Below are positions 18,453 to 28,396 of a DNA stretch of 64,000 bases, one piece after another. Every line of letters begins with the position of its first letter. Positions within the stretch are counted from its first letter, which is position 1. The stretch comes from Mariniflexile sp. TRM1-10. GTDB lineage: Bacteria > Bacteroidota > Bacteroidia > Flavobacteriales > Flavobacteriaceae. A program made the position numbers and the translations under genes. The DNA lies in assembly GCF_003425985.1 (NCBI RefSeq), contig NZ_CP022985.1:3890001-3954000 (forward strand), given 5' to 3'. The notes under the pieces were generated by a model, which was given only the letters and a program-made list of their open reading frames with translations, had not been told where the DNA came from and did not search any database.

Positions 18453-18869
18453 TCATTCCAAAAACTTAGATTTTAATTCAGGCGTAGGGATCCAGCAAGA
18501 CTCTTTTTTGCCATACCATTTATAACGGTTTTTTGCTATATAATCATAGACCCAATTGCGAATAAACGGAGGAATTATAAAAAACGCTGTCATTAAATTT
18601 TGCGGAAACCCCAACTGACTTGCGATTTTTAACGCTGCCGTAGATTTATAATCGACCCCTTTTCCGGGTGTGTATAACAAAATGGAATCTACTTTGTTGG
18701 TATTTATTTTATATGCTTCGATTATTTGTTGCCCTGTGTCACTTTGTAAAGCGGCAAAAAGAAATACATTGTTTTTATCGTGTTTAATAACGTATTGAAC
18801 TGACGAATTACAAAGGTTGCAAACACCATCGAATAATATTAGTTTTTTATGATCTGGTAAGGCTATCAT
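18453..18869 (-). CDS. DCC family thiol-disulfide oxidoreductase (DUF393)
   Basis: 138 aa. Contains the family motif F-D-G-V-C17-N-L-C20 close to the N-terminus, in a thioredoxin-like fold, and an R-W/K-Y-G-K-type C-terminal segment. DCC proteins are putative thiol-disulfide oxidoreductases without well-established substrates. The ATG overlaps the mutS2 stop by four bases (ATGA), so the two are translationally coupled, mutS2 first. Confidence 0.88.
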   Translation of the reverse strand: MIALPDHKKLILFDGVCNLCNSSVQYVIKHDKNNVFLFAALQSDTGQQIIEAYKINTNKVDSILLYTPGKGVDYKSTAALKIASQLGFPQNLMTAFFIIPPFIRNWVYDYIAKNRYKWYGKKESCWIPTPELKSKFLE

Positions 18870-21031
18870 TTTTTAGCTTCTACTAATTCCAATTGTTCAA
18901 CGCTTACATTAGTCGTAAATATACCATAATTTACAACGGCTTTATTTTTTTCAATTTTATCAATGCTACCAATGGCGCGACCATCGTTCATACGTACACG
19001 ATCTCCAACCTTTAAAGTTACTTTCGGTTTTGGGGCTTCAATGGCTTTTTTCTTAGCTTCTTTTTTCTTTTCACGAATAACTGTTACGACTTTTTCGGCT
19101 TCTTGTTTAACCTTTTCTTCTTTTTCTTTGATTACTTTTTTCTCTTTAATCGTTACCTTTTTTCGTTTGGAGTTTTCAATTTGAACCACTTTAAAAAGCT
19201 CGCCCATTAATTCTTTTTTCTGCTTGTTTTCAAAGTATTTTTCAGCGATGTCATTTACTTTTTGTCCTAAATAAATCAGGCGTTGGTTGCTGTCGTACAA
19301 CTCTTGGTAGCTTTCCAGTTTCTTTTGAATTTTCGCATTGATTTCTTCTAACTTGCCAGCTTCCTGAATTTTTTTCTTTTCATTCAATTTTAACGATTCC
19401 CCCGTTTTTTCAAGCTTAGAACGTTCTTTTTGAAGCTTTGCAATGGTTGCATCAAAACGTACTTTACTGCGCTCAATTTTCTTTTTGGCACGATTTATCA
19501 ATCCGAACGGAATGCCATTTTTTTGAGCGACTTCAAACGTAAAACTGCTTCCTGCTTGCCCAATAACCAGTTTGTATAGAGGTTCTAAGGTTTTCTCGTC
19601 AAACAGCATATTGGCATTGAGCATAAAAGGTAACTCGTTTGCCAATATTTTTAAGTTCGCATAGTGTGTTGTAATAATGCCAAAAGCTTCCCGATGGTAG
19701 AACTCTTCTAAAAATGTTTCGGCTAAAGCGCCACCCAATTCGGGGTCACTTCCTGTACCAAATTCGTCAATTAAAAAGAGTGTGTTTTTGTTGCACTTCT
19801 TTAAAAAATAATTCATTTGCTTTAATCGGTAGCTATAGGTGCTTAAATGGTTTTCAATAGATTGATTATCGCCAATATCACTTAAAATTCTATCAAACAA
19901 ACAGGCTTTACTGCGTTCATGTACTGGAATAAGCATCCCGCTTTGGAGCATCACTTGTAGTAATCCAACGGTTTTTAGTGTGATACTTTTTCCGCCAGCA
20001 TTTGGTCCGGAAATAACAATGATGCGACTGTCTTGTTCCAATGCTATCGTCTGTGGAAATGTTTTTACTTTCTTTTCCAAATTATTTAAATAGAGCAGTG
20101 GGTGATATGCATCACGTAAGTACATACTCCTGTCTTCTGAAATTTCAGGAAGAATGGCATTCATGGAACGTGCATATTTTGCTTTTGCCGAAATGACATC
20201 AATAGCCACTAAAAAGTCTTGGTAGTTTTCTAAAAGTGATAAAAACGGACGAATAAAATTGGTGAGTTCTTTTAAAATACGAACCACCTCTTCACTCTCC
20301 TCGAATTCTAAATTATTGAGTTCCCGTGAGTATTTTAGGGTGGTTTCGGGCTCCATATATACAATGCTCCCCGTTTTACTGCTACCCATAATAGACCCTT
20401 TAACTTTACGGCGGTACATAGCTTTTACAGCTAAAACACGCCTGTTTTCTACAACACTTTCTCGAATGTCATCTAAATATTCAAGACCATGATACGTATT
20501 TAAAGCGGTTGCAAAACTTTGGTTTATTTGTCCTTTTACTTTGTTTATAGACTGTCGTAAATCAAAAAGTAGGCTAGAAGCATTGTCTTTAATATCGCCA
20601 AATCGATCTACAACAGCGTCAACTTTTTCAATAATGGCTTTAGTGATTTCAATATGCGATGCAAATGCATTGAGGTTTGGATAGTAAACATCAAACTTTT
20701 TTAAAAACGCAACAATCTCATTGGTTGTTAATGATATGGAAACAATTTTTTTTAAGCTATGGACTTCTAAATAGGTGTTTTCAATGCGTAAAAGTTTGAT
20801 TTCCTTGGTTATGGCGTCAAAACCGTGATTTGGTATTCGGTTGTCGTTATAAAAAGACGACAGGTATTCGTTGGTTAATTGTAAATTATTAAGAAGCAAT
20901 TCTTTGGTGCTAAAAGGTGTTATTTGCAGTGCCTTTTCGTTTCCTAATAAGGTAATGCAATGTTCGCTAACTTGTTTTAAAACCGTAGAAAATTCTAAAT
21001 CCTGTAATGTCTTTTCGTGAATGTGAATCAT
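18866..21031 (-). CDS. mutS2: MutS2 family DNA-binding ATPase lacking the Smr domain
   Basis: 721 aa. The MutS core and clamp regions lead to a P-loop I-S-G-P-N-A-G-G-K-S (around residue 340) and Walker B L-I-D-E-F-G-T-G-S-D-P, then G-I-I-T-T-H-Y. A long Lys/Glu-rich coiled coil (residues ~520-660) and a KOW-like segment (V-G-D-R-V-R-M-N-D-G) end the protein. The C-terminal Smr nuclease domain present in the ~785-aa Bacillus MutS2 is absent. MutS2 acts in recombination control and, in Bacillus, in rescue of collided ribosomes. Candidate -7 box at 21063-21070. Confidence 0.92.
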   Translation of the reverse strand: MIHIHEKTLQDLEFSTVLKQVSEHCITLLGNEKALQITPFSTKELLLNNLQLTNEYLSSFYNDNRIPNHGFDAITKEIKLLRIENTYLEVHSLKKIVSISLTTNEIVAFLKKFDVYYPNLNAFASHIEITKAIIEKVDAVVDRFGDIKDNASSLLFDLRQSINKVKGQINQSFATALNTYHGLEYLDDIRESVVENRRVLAVKAMYRRKVKGSIMGSSKTGSIVYMEPETTLKYSRELNNLEFEESEEVVRILKELTNFIRPFLSLLENYQDFLVAIDVISAKAKYARSMNAILPEISEDRSMYLRDAYHPLLYLNNLEKKVKTFPQTIALEQDSRIIVISGPNAGGKSITLKTVGLLQVMLQSGMLIPVHERSKACLFDRILSDIGDNQSIENHLSTYSYRLKQMNYFLKKCNKNTLFLIDEFGTGSDPELGGALAETFLEEFYHREAFGIITTHYANLKILANELPFMLNANMLFDEKTLEPLYKLVIGQAGSSFTFEVAQKNGIPFGLINRAKKKIERSKVRFDATIAKLQKERSKLEKTGESLKLNEKKKIQEAGKLEEINAKIQKKLESYQELYDSNQRLIYLGQKVNDIAEKYFENKQKKELMGELFKVVQIENSKRKKVTIKEKKVIKEKEEKVKQEAEKVVTVIREKKKEAKKKAIEAPKPKVTLKVGDRVRMNDGRAIGSIDKIEKNKAVVNYGIFTTNVSVEQLELVEAKK

Positions 21032-21062
21032 TCTAAAATTATGGTCTAAATGATAAATTAGG

Positions 21063-21070
21063 CAAAGTTA
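21063..21070 (-). promoter_or_regulatory. Candidate -7 promoter box for mutS2
   Basis: Minus strand TAACTTTG, a full match to TAnnTTTG, about 32 bp before the mutS2 start codon. The -33 element is weak. Confidence 0.38.
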
Positions 21071-21219
21071 AACATTCTGTTTGAGATACTTTCGATTGTT
21101 AAATTCTTCTTAACAGATAGTTAATTAAGGGTTTAGGATTTTTATTTAACAAAACCCTAACAGTTGTATGTCTTATTTGTGGCTACTTTAGGGACTATTA
21201 ATCTCATAAGCCAACAATT

Positions 21220-22311
21220 ATGAAAAACAATTATTTTACCAAAATTTTTATTTGTTTAGCACTTTTTGTAGGTGCTAATGCATTCGCTCAATTAAATACA
21301 CCACGAGGAAGTCAGCATGCAACCGTTTCACAGCGTGTGGGTATATCAGACATTACGATTAACTATTCTAGACCAAGCGTTAAAGACCGGGAGATATGGG
21401 GAAAATTGGTACCTTATGGTATGAATAATCTCGGATTTGGCACCTCTACTGCGGCACCGTGGCGTGCAGGAGCCGATGAGAATACCACCATAACCTTTTC
21501 TCATGACATGAAAGTTGAAGGACAACCTATTTCTGCAGGAACTTATGGTTTTCATGTTGAAGTAAAGCCAGATAATAAGGCAACCATTATTTTATCAAAA
21601 GACTCTAAGGCTTGGGGCAGCTATTTCTATGATGAAAGTATGGACGCACTAAGAGCCGATGTAACCACAAACACTGTGGCTCATAAAGAATTATTAACCT
21701 ATGAATTCAATACCGTTACGCCAACATCTACCACAGTTTCATTAGTTTGGGAGAAAAAGGAAATTCCTTTTACTGTCGAAGTTCCAGTTACGGAGATTGT
21801 TTTAAACGATTTTAGGGAACAGTTTAAAGGTCAAGCAGGTTTTAGCAGACAGAATTGGGAACAAGCTGCAAATTATGCTTTAAATAACGGTGGTGATTTA
21901 AATGAAGCTTTGAGTTGGATAGACGCCGCTATTTCCGGACAATTTTTCAGTCAAAAAACATTCAATAACCTAGCTATAAAAGCACAAATTTTAAATAAGC
22001 TAGGAAGAACTCAAGAATATGCAGCGCTAATGGATGAGGCTTCTGGTATGGCAAATAAGAACCAATTGAATATTTTGGGGTATCAAATGCTGGCGGCTAA
22101 TGATTACGACCGTGCCTTAAAATATTTCAAAAAAAATGTAGCAGATTATCCAAACGATGCCAATTCTTATGATAGTTTGGGGGAGTGTTATAAAATGATG
22201 GGTGATAAGAAAAACGCCATTAAAAATTTAAAAAAATCATTATCGTTAAATCCACCTGCAAACGTTAAGGCAAATTCTGAAAAGCTTTTAGCGGAACTGG
22301 AGACTATGTAA
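21220..22311 (+). CDS. DUF2911 domain protein with C-terminal TPRs
   Basis: 363 aa with a signal peptide (L-F-V-G-A-N-A-F-A-Q, cleavage near residue 23). The DUF2911 domain fills residues ~25-190 (P-R-G-S-Q-H-A-T-V-S-Q, I-N-Y-S-R-P-S-V-K-D-R-x-I-W-G). The C-terminal ~150 residues form tetratricopeptide repeats, the last ones reading A-L-K-Y-F-K-K-N-V-A-D-Y-P-N-D-A-N and S-Y-D-S-L-G-E-C-Y-K. A periplasmic or surface protein of unknown function, common in Bacteroidota. It stands alone with a terminator at 22346. Confidence 0.9.
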   Translation: MKNNYFTKIFICLALFVGANAFAQLNTPRGSQHATVSQRVGISDITINYSRPSVKDREIWGKLVPYGMNNLGFGTSTAAPWRAGADENTTITFSHDMKVEGQPISAGTYGFHVEVKPDNKATIILSKDSKAWGSYFYDESMDALRADVTTNTVAHKELLTYEFNTVTPTSTTVSLVWEKKEIPFTVEVPVTEIVLNDFREQFKGQAGFSRQNWEQAANYALNNGGDLNEALSWIDAAISGQFFSQKTFNNLAIKAQILNKLGRTQEYAALMDEASGMANKNQLNILGYQMLAANDYDRALKYFKKNVADYPNDANSYDSLGECYKMMGDKKNAIKNLKKSLSLNPPANVKANSEKLLAELETM

Positions 22312-22345
22312 TAATTTATATCAATCAAACAGCAAACAGTGATTA

Positions 22346-22379
22346 AAAGCTCAACAATAAATGGTTGGGCTTTTTTTTT
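22346..22379 (+). terminator. Rho-independent terminator after the DUF2911 gene
   Basis: Stem AGCTCAAC...GTTGGGCT followed by nine T. It lies 34 bp after the stop and ends against the stop of the convergent hydroxylase gene, so it may serve one or both. Confidence 0.82.
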
Positions 22380-22959
22380 ATCCGTGAATGGTTTCGCTTT
22401 TGCCGTAGTTTTTTATGACTTCGCTTTCAAAGGCTACCAGTTCTTCCCAGCGTTTATCAACATTTACACCTTTGCCATATTTTCTAGCGTAGCTTATAAA
22501 AAGGGTGTAGTGTCCTGCTTCACTCACCATTAAATCATAATAAAACTTTGAAAGTTCAGGATCTTTAATTTCTTTTGATAAGAGTTTAAAACGTTCGCAA
22601 CTTCTAGCTTCAATCATGGCAGAAAATAACAGTCTGTCCACCATACATTGCAAGCGGTTTCCGCCTTTATTCATGAATTTATAAAGTTCGTTTACGTAGC
22701 TGTCTTTTCGCTCTCTGCCTAATTTATAGCCACGTTTTTTAATGATATCGTGCACCATTTGAAAATGTTCCAATTCTTCTTTGGCAAGTTCTAGTAAGTC
22801 AGTAACCAAATCGGGGTATTCAGAATTAAGTGTTATAATTGAAATGGCATTGGTAGCCGCTTTTTGTTCGCACCACGCATGATCGGTTAATATCTCTTCA
22901 ATATTCGACTCTACAATATTTACCCAACGTGGGTCGGTTTCTAACTTTAAATGAAGCAT
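22378..22959 (-). CDS. tRNA-(ms2io6A)-hydroxylase, MiaE-like diiron protein
   Basis: 193 aa, all-helical ferritin-like fold. Diiron ligands are visible as E-E-L-E-H-F around residue 83, M-I-E-A-R-S-C-E-R around residue 117 and V-S-E-A-G-H-Y-T around residue 150. MiaE hydroxylates ms2i6A37 of tRNA. The Bacteroidota family is usually assigned this role by homology; direct evidence is limited. Candidate -7 box at 22984-22991. Confidence 0.88.
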   Translation of the reverse strand: MLHLKLETDPRWVNIVESNIEEILTDHAWCEQKAATNAISIITLNSEYPDLVTDLLELAKEELEHFQMVHDIIKKRGYKLGRERKDSYVNELYKFMNKGGNRLQCMVDRLLFSAMIEARSCERFKLLSKEIKDPELSKFYYDLMVSEAGHYTLFISYARKYGKGVNVDKRWEELVAFESEVIKNYGKSETIHG

Positions 22960-22983
22960 TCTTAATATTAATAATATGTGTTA

Positions 22984-22991
22984 CAAAGATA
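22984..22991 (-). promoter_or_regulatory. Candidate -7 promoter box for the MiaE-like gene
   Basis: Minus strand TATCTTTG, exact TAnnTTTG, about 25 bp before the start codon. The adjacent -33 region falls in the family E repeat at 23000. Confidence 0.42.
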
Positions 22992-22999
22992 GTTATTAA

Positions 23000-23055
23000 T
23001 TTAATTCACTGTTGTCCGATTGAAGATTCAAGACCGTTTGCTAAAAGAAAATAGA
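23000..23055. repeat. Family E short dispersed repeat, copy 1
   Basis: Shares most of its ~55 bp with 44458-44513, including GTCCGATT-AAGATTCAAGACCG and TAAAAGAAAATAGA. The core holds the palindrome TTGAAGATTCAA. A short GGAAGAT heptamer run follows (23056-23078). Confidence 0.8.
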
Positions 23056-23159
23056 AGACGGAAGATGGAAGATGGAAAATTATTAGGCTTTCAACAAATA
23101 AACAAATAAACGAATCAACAATAATAAATACATTTTTGATTATAGAAACTCACGTTAGT

Positions 23160-25262
23160 TTAAGAGATATAATTCCAAATATTCTTATACTTGCCTAAAG
23201 CCTTGTAGGTGTTTAAAATAACTTTATTATCCGTATCTGATAAAGTAGGATCTTCTTTAAGTAGTTTTTTAGCGTAAAACCGCGCACTTTGTAAAATATC
23301 TTTGTCTTTAATAATATCGGCAATTTTAAGGTTTAAAACACCACTTTGTTGGGTTCCCATAACGTCCCCGGGACCACGTAAGCGTAAATCTACTTCTGCA
23401 ATTTCAAATCCGTCACTAGTTCTTACCATGGTTTCTAAGCGGGTTTTACTATCGCTACTTAATTTATGCCCCGTCATTAAAATGCAATAGCTTTGTTCGG
23501 CACCACGACCCACACGGCCCCGTAGTTGGTGCAATTGTGATAAGCCAAAACGTTCGGCACTTTCAATAATCATAACCGATGCATTGGGGACATTGACGCC
23601 TACTTCAATAACCGTGGTGGCAACCATTATTTGTGTTTCGCCTTTAATAAAGCGCTGCATTTCGAAATCTTTATCTGCGGGTTTCATTTTACCATGAACA
23701 ATGGAGATTTGATAGTCTGGCATCGGGAAATCCCGTGAGATACTTTCGTAGCCATCCATCAGATCTTTATAATCCAACGCTTCGCTTTCTTGGATAAGTG
23801 GGTACACAATATAAATTTGCCGCCCTTTAGCAATTTCATCTTTAATGAATTTAAAGACATTCAATCGGTTTTTATCATACCTATGAACTGTTTTGATGGG
23901 TTTTCTTCCAGCTGGTAATTCATCAATAACAGAGATATCCAAATCACCATAAACCGACATGGCCAAGGTGCGTGGAATTGGTGTTGCCGTCATCACTAAA
24001 ACATGTGGCGGAGATGTGTTTTTATGCCACAATTTACTTCGTTGTGCCACGCCAAAACGGTGCTGCTCATCGATAATAGCAAGGCCTAAATTCTTGAATT
24101 TTACCTTGTCTTCCAATAGGGCGTGCGTACCAATTAATATCTGTAAATCGCCATTTTCTAATTCGGCATGGATTTTTTTTCTTTCTGAAGTAGTACTTGA
24201 ACCTGTTAGTATTTTTATACTGATATTCAGTTTGTTACAGTGTTCAAGTAAACCATTATAGTGCTGAACTGACAAAATTTCAGTCGGCGCCATTAAACAT
24301 GCTTGAAAACCGTTGTCAAGTGCCATTAACATTGACATAAACGCTACAATGGTCTTTCCGGAACCCACGTCACCTTGTAATAACCGATTCATTTGCGCAT
24401 TGCTGCCTAAATCAGCTCGGATTTCTTTTAAAACCCGCTTTTGTGCATTGGTTAATTCGAAGGGTAAATGGTTGTTAAAAAAGGTGGTAAAATAATTGCC
24501 AACATGTTCAAATGGAAAACCCTTAATTTTTGATTTATGAATTAAATTTTTGATGATAAGCTGCAACTGAATATAGAAAAGTTCTTCAAATTTTAAGCGA
24601 AATTGTGCCCGTGCTAATAGCTCTTGGCTTTTAGGAAAATGCACATTAAATAAGGCGTCACTTTTTTTAATTAATTTTAATTCGGAGCGTAATGGTTCTG
24701 AAAGTGTTTCTGTAAATCGTCCTCCCGTTTCAATAAACAACTCCTGAATAATTTTACTAATCACACGATTGCTGATGCCCTTATTCGATAGTTTTTCGGT
24801 AGAAGGATATACGGGCTGCATCGCAGAACGTAGATTTTTTTCGTGTTCTTCCTGAAGTTCCATTTCCGGATGCGCCATGTTGAATTTTCCACTAAACCAA
24901 TTTATTCTACCAAAAGCCACATAATTGGTGTTTGGTTTTAAATTTTCTCGAATCCATTTTTGCCCACGAAACCAAACTAATTCCATAAACCCCGTATCAT
25001 CCTGAAAGGTAGCCACCAAGCGTTTGCCTTGCTTTTGGGCAACTTCTTTAAATGCTACTATTTTACCTATAACTTGTACATCTGCATTACTTTGTTGTAA
25101 CTGGTTGATTTTGTAATACTGCGTTCTGTCAATGTATCTGTTTGGAAATAAATTTATTAGATCTTGATACGTGTGAATACCTAACTCCTTACGAAGTAAA
25201 TCGGCTCTATTTGGGCCAACACCTTTTAAGTAATCTATGGGAGTTTGAAGATTGGTAGTCAT
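23160..25262 (-). CDS. recG: ATP-dependent DNA helicase RecG
   Basis: 700 aa. Branch-migration helicase acting on stalled forks and Holliday junctions. The N-terminal wedge domain (OB fold, residues ~1-180) is followed by helicase motifs: Q-G-D-V-G-S-G-K-T (motif I), D-E-Q-H (motif II), M-T-A-T-P-I-P-R-T-L-A (motif III) and Q-L-R-G-R-V-G-R-G (motif VI). The C-terminal TRG motif region is present. Length is slightly above the E. coli protein (693 aa). ATG start at 25262. Confidence 0.97.
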   Translation of the reverse strand: MTTNLQTPIDYLKGVGPNRADLLRKELGIHTYQDLINLFPNRYIDRTQYYKINQLQQSNADVQVIGKIVAFKEVAQKQGKRLVATFQDDTGFMELVWFRGQKWIRENLKPNTNYVAFGRINWFSGKFNMAHPEMELQEEHEKNLRSAMQPVYPSTEKLSNKGISNRVISKIIQELFIETGGRFTETLSEPLRSELKLIKKSDALFNVHFPKSQELLARAQFRLKFEELFYIQLQLIIKNLIHKSKIKGFPFEHVGNYFTTFFNNHLPFELTNAQKRVLKEIRADLGSNAQMNRLLQGDVGSGKTIVAFMSMLMALDNGFQACLMAPTEILSVQHYNGLLEHCNKLNISIKILTGSSTTSERKKIHAELENGDLQILIGTHALLEDKVKFKNLGLAIIDEQHRFGVAQRSKLWHKNTSPPHVLVMTATPIPRTLAMSVYGDLDISVIDELPAGRKPIKTVHRYDKNRLNVFKFIKDEIAKGRQIYIVYPLIQESEALDYKDLMDGYESISRDFPMPDYQISIVHGKMKPADKDFEMQRFIKGETQIMVATTVIEVGVNVPNASVMIIESAERFGLSQLHQLRGRVGRGAEQSYCILMTGHKLSSDSKTRLETMVRTSDGFEIAEVDLRLRGPGDVMGTQQSGVLNLKIADIIKDKDILQSARFYAKKLLKEDPTLSDTDNKVILNTYKALGKYKNIWNYIS

Positions 25263-25345
25263 AGAAGACGAATTTAAGGCATTTCAATCAATTCAAAAAA
25301 TAGAAAATTTATGTATTTTGGCTTAATGGTTGATATCTCAAGTTT

Positions 25346-27349
25346 ATGAAAAGATTCTTAATTATAATTTTGCTGCTTTTTACTTCTGGTTTGCAAGCAC
25401 AGCAAACTGACTATGTTGATTTTAAAACGGCAAAAGCAGATATTGTTTTTGGAGATTTGAGTAAAAAGGAAGTTGGAGGAACTATTGTTTATGAATTTGA
25501 AGTTTTAAAAAGCACAGATTCCATTTATATTGATGCGGTTAATTTTTCCGAAATAAAGTATGTTTTAGACGGAAGAATTAAAGGTGAATTGTATGATGGA
25601 AAGCATCTGATTATTAAACACCCATTTAAATTAAATACACACCATAGAATTGATGTTACTTGGAAGGCAAAACCAACAAAAGCCATGTATTTTGTCGATT
25701 GGGGATATGAAGAAGGCAATAAACAAATTTGGACACAAGGTCAAGGCAAATACACCAGTAATTGGCTGCCGAGTATAGATGATATGAATGATAAAATTGA
25801 ATTTGATTTAAGTATTACATTCCATAAAGATTATGACGTGATAGCCAATGGCAAATTAACAAATCACCAAATCAACAATTCTACAATTACGTGGCATTAC
25901 AATATGCAACAACCCATGAGCAGCTATTTAGTGGCCTTAGCAATTGGTAAATACCATAAAAACACAGAACTGTCTAAAAGCGGTATTCCTTTAGAAATGT
26001 ATTATTATCCCGAGGATTCGTTAAAATTTGAACCAACGTACCGGTACACCAAACAGCTATTTGATTTTCTTGAAGAAGAAATAGGCGTGCCGTATCCCTG
26101 GCAAAATTACAAACAAGTACCCGTTAAAGACTTTTTATATGCAGGTATGGAAAACACCAGTACCACTATTTTTGCAGATAGTTTTGTTATAGATTCTATT
26201 GCTTTTGTAGATAAAAACTACGTGAATGTCAATGCGCATGAACTCGCACACCAATGGTTTGGTGATTTGGTTACCGAAACTTCCGGTACGCACCATTGGC
26301 TTCAAGAAGGGTTTGCGACTTATTACGCCTTATTAGCCGAACGAGACGTGTTTGGAGACGCTTATTACTATTGGCAGCTTTACCAATACGCCCAAGAATT
26401 ATTGGAACAGGATAAAGTAGGACAAGGCACTTCGCTTTTAGATCCAAAATCGAGTAGTATCACGTTTTATAAAAAAGGAGCCTGGGTATTGCATATGCTT
26501 CGGGAACAAGTAGGTGATAAAGCGTTTAAAACGGCTATTAAAAATTATTTAGAAAAACATCAGTTTAAAAATGTGGAGACCGATGATTTTATTGTTGAAG
26601 TTGAAAAGGCTAGTGGACAGGATTTAGATGAATTTGTGAAAGTGTGGTTGGAAAGCGACATCTTTCAATATGAAAAGTGTATTAATTCATTAAGTAAAAA
26701 TTCAAAACAAATGTCAAAAATGATTGAATTGGATCAAGAGTTGCTTTTTTCGTCTCATTCTCCAGACTATAATGTTGATAGATACTTTGACAAAGCGACG
26801 AGTTTGCAATTAAAAGCATATTTGTTTTCTAAAGATATGATTACCATTGTTCATGACAGCATAATTAAAAAAGCTTTAAATACAAAAGATATAAAAGTCC
26901 GTCAAGCCCTAGCTATAAATAAAACAGAAATACCTTCAGAATTAAAAGCAGACTTTGAAACTCTTTTAAATGATGAATCTTATCTCACCATAGAAAAAGC
27001 ATTATTCAATTTATGGTTAAATTTTCCGCAAGAGCGAAATAAATACTTAAGTAAAACAAGAGACATTCAAGGATTTAATGATAAAAACGTGCGCATTCTT
27101 TGGTTAACATTAGCATTAATTACTGAAGATTTTGAGCCCGAAAATAAAAATAGGTATTTTGAAGAGCTCACGGATTATACAGACCCCATATATGGTTTTG
27201 AAATCCGACAAAATGCTTTCCTGTATTTGCAAGAAATAAAAGCTTGCAAAGAGGCTTGTGCTGAAAATCTAAAGCAAGCTGCCAGTCATCATAGTTGGCA
27301 GTTTTCAAAATTTGCTAAATCCTTATTGGAAGTGATTGACAGTAATTAG
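25346..27349 (+). CDS. M1 family zinc metallopeptidase (aminopeptidase N-like)
   Basis: 667 aa with a signal peptide (L-L-F-T-S-G-L-Q-A-Q, cleavage near residue 18). The N-terminal beta-sandwich (residues ~20-200) leads to the thermolysin-like domain with the exopeptidase motif G-M-E-N and zinc site H298-E-L-A-H302-x18-E321. The C-terminal region is alpha-helical. It probably trims peptides in the periplasm or at the cell surface. It stands alone between divergent recG and the convergent porP gene. Confidence 0.93.
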   Translation: MKRFLIIILLLFTSGLQAQQTDYVDFKTAKADIVFGDLSKKEVGGTIVYEFEVLKSTDSIYIDAVNFSEIKYVLDGRIKGELYDGKHLIIKHPFKLNTHHRIDVTWKAKPTKAMYFVDWGYEEGNKQIWTQGQGKYTSNWLPSIDDMNDKIEFDLSITFHKDYDVIANGKLTNHQINNSTITWHYNMQQPMSSYLVALAIGKYHKNTELSKSGIPLEMYYYPEDSLKFEPTYRYTKQLFDFLEEEIGVPYPWQNYKQVPVKDFLYAGMENTSTTIFADSFVIDSIAFVDKNYVNVNAHELAHQWFGDLVTETSGTHHWLQEGFATYYALLAERDVFGDAYYYWQLYQYAQELLEQDKVGQGTSLLDPKSSSITFYKKGAWVLHMLREQVGDKAFKTAIKNYLEKHQFKNVETDDFIVEVEKASGQDLDEFVKVWLESDIFQYEKCINSLSKNSKQMSKMIELDQELLFSSHSPDYNVDRYFDKATSLQLKAYLFSKDMITIVHDSIIKKALNTKDIKVRQALAINKTEIPSELKADFETLLNDESYLTIEKALFNLWLNFPQERNKYLSKTRDIQGFNDKNVRILWLTLALITEDFEPENKNRYFEELTDYTDPIYGFEIRQNAFLYLQEIKACKEACAENLKQAASHHSWQFSKFAKSLLEVIDSN

Positions 27350-27382
27350 TATATAGAACTCATTTACATAGCATCAGAAAAT

Positions 27383-28378
27383 CTATTTCCTCCGTTCCAG
27401 ATTGGCAGGATTTCTACATACCAAACAACTCGCTAAATAGGTGATTGAAAGTTCGTAAACGCCATTGGTCCTTCCGATACTCGACGTATTCAAATCATAA
27501 GAAAAACCGAAGCGCAATTGCTCAAACTCCAAACCCACGAACGCATTTATGGAAGTAAGCAACTCATTGTTTGCATGGTTCTTTGCGGGATTGGTAACCG
27601 CCATGGCACCGAGCATTAATTTGTCAAGCTTTATGGTGGTGCCTATGTCAAACCTGTTAAAACCGCCTTGTTGCATATAATTGGCGGAAATAATCATGTC
27701 GTTATAATCAAAATAGGGAAACTTGTAATAGCCATGTAGGGAATAAAAAATATCCAGCGGCACATGGCCATTATCCAAAAAGGAAATATTGGGCCTGTTT
27801 AAATGCTTAATGGAGGCACCTAGCCATAAATCGGTATCGTTTCGTGTGTTCTTTTTGTCAAAAACAAATCCAGTACCGAAATCCATAAAGGCAATATTGT
27901 CATTTGCATTTAAGGCAAAAGGGTCTGACGAATTCGGATTAATGGTTCCTGAATTAATATTAATTTGGTCTGCCAGCAATAGGTTCCAGAAATTAAAAGA
28001 CTTTGTTCCAAAACCAACCTCTATAGCTGGCCTGAAAAACCAATCGTTTGCTAGCTCGATATGATACGCAAAGTTAATGTTGCCCTGTAGGTGGTTGTAA
28101 TTGGTCTTGTTTTCATGTTGGTTTAAAATACTGAAACCGATGCCTCCCACATTCTCAATCCAAGAATTAAAAAAGGCATACTCCGTATCTACCCTTAGAT
28201 CCAAACTGGGCCATTGCGTTCTATGCATTAATCCTAAATAAGAAGCGTCTTCAAAGCCTGAAAACCCAGGGTTTAAAGTTTCGGGAACTAAAAAATATTG
28301 TGAAAAAACAGGGTCCTGTGCATTTGCTTTTGAATAAAAACAAGCTATGATAATGAGTGTCAGTAGTTTAAATTTCAT
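27383..28378 (-). CDS. PorP/SprF family type IX secretion membrane protein
   Basis: 331 aa with a signal peptide (F-Y-S-K-A-N-A-Q, cleavage near residue 20). The family opening Q-D-P-V-F-S-Q-Y-F-L-V-P-E-T-L-N-P-G-F-S-G is clear, as is the C-terminal beta-strand-rich barrel part. PorP/SprF proteins are outer-membrane barrels needed for surface attachment of individual type IX cargo with type B C-terminal domains. This one lies 18 bp after the adhesin gene 28397-32734 in the same direction and should be its dedicated partner. Confidence 0.94.
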   Translation of the reverse strand: MKFKLLTLIIIACFYSKANAQDPVFSQYFLVPETLNPGFSGFEDASYLGLMHRTQWPSLDLRVDTEYAFFNSWIENVGGIGFSILNQHENKTNYNHLQGNINFAYHIELANDWFFRPAIEVGFGTKSFNFWNLLLADQININSGTINPNSSDPFALNANDNIAFMDFGTGFVFDKKNTRNDTDLWLGASIKHLNRPNISFLDNGHVPLDIFYSLHGYYKFPYFDYNDMIISANYMQQGGFNRFDIGTTIKLDKLMLGAMAVTNPAKNHANNELLTSINAFVGLEFEQLRFGFSYDLNTSSIGRTNGVYELSITYLASCLVCRNPANLERRK

Positions 28379-28396
28379 CTATAATATATCCTGTTT

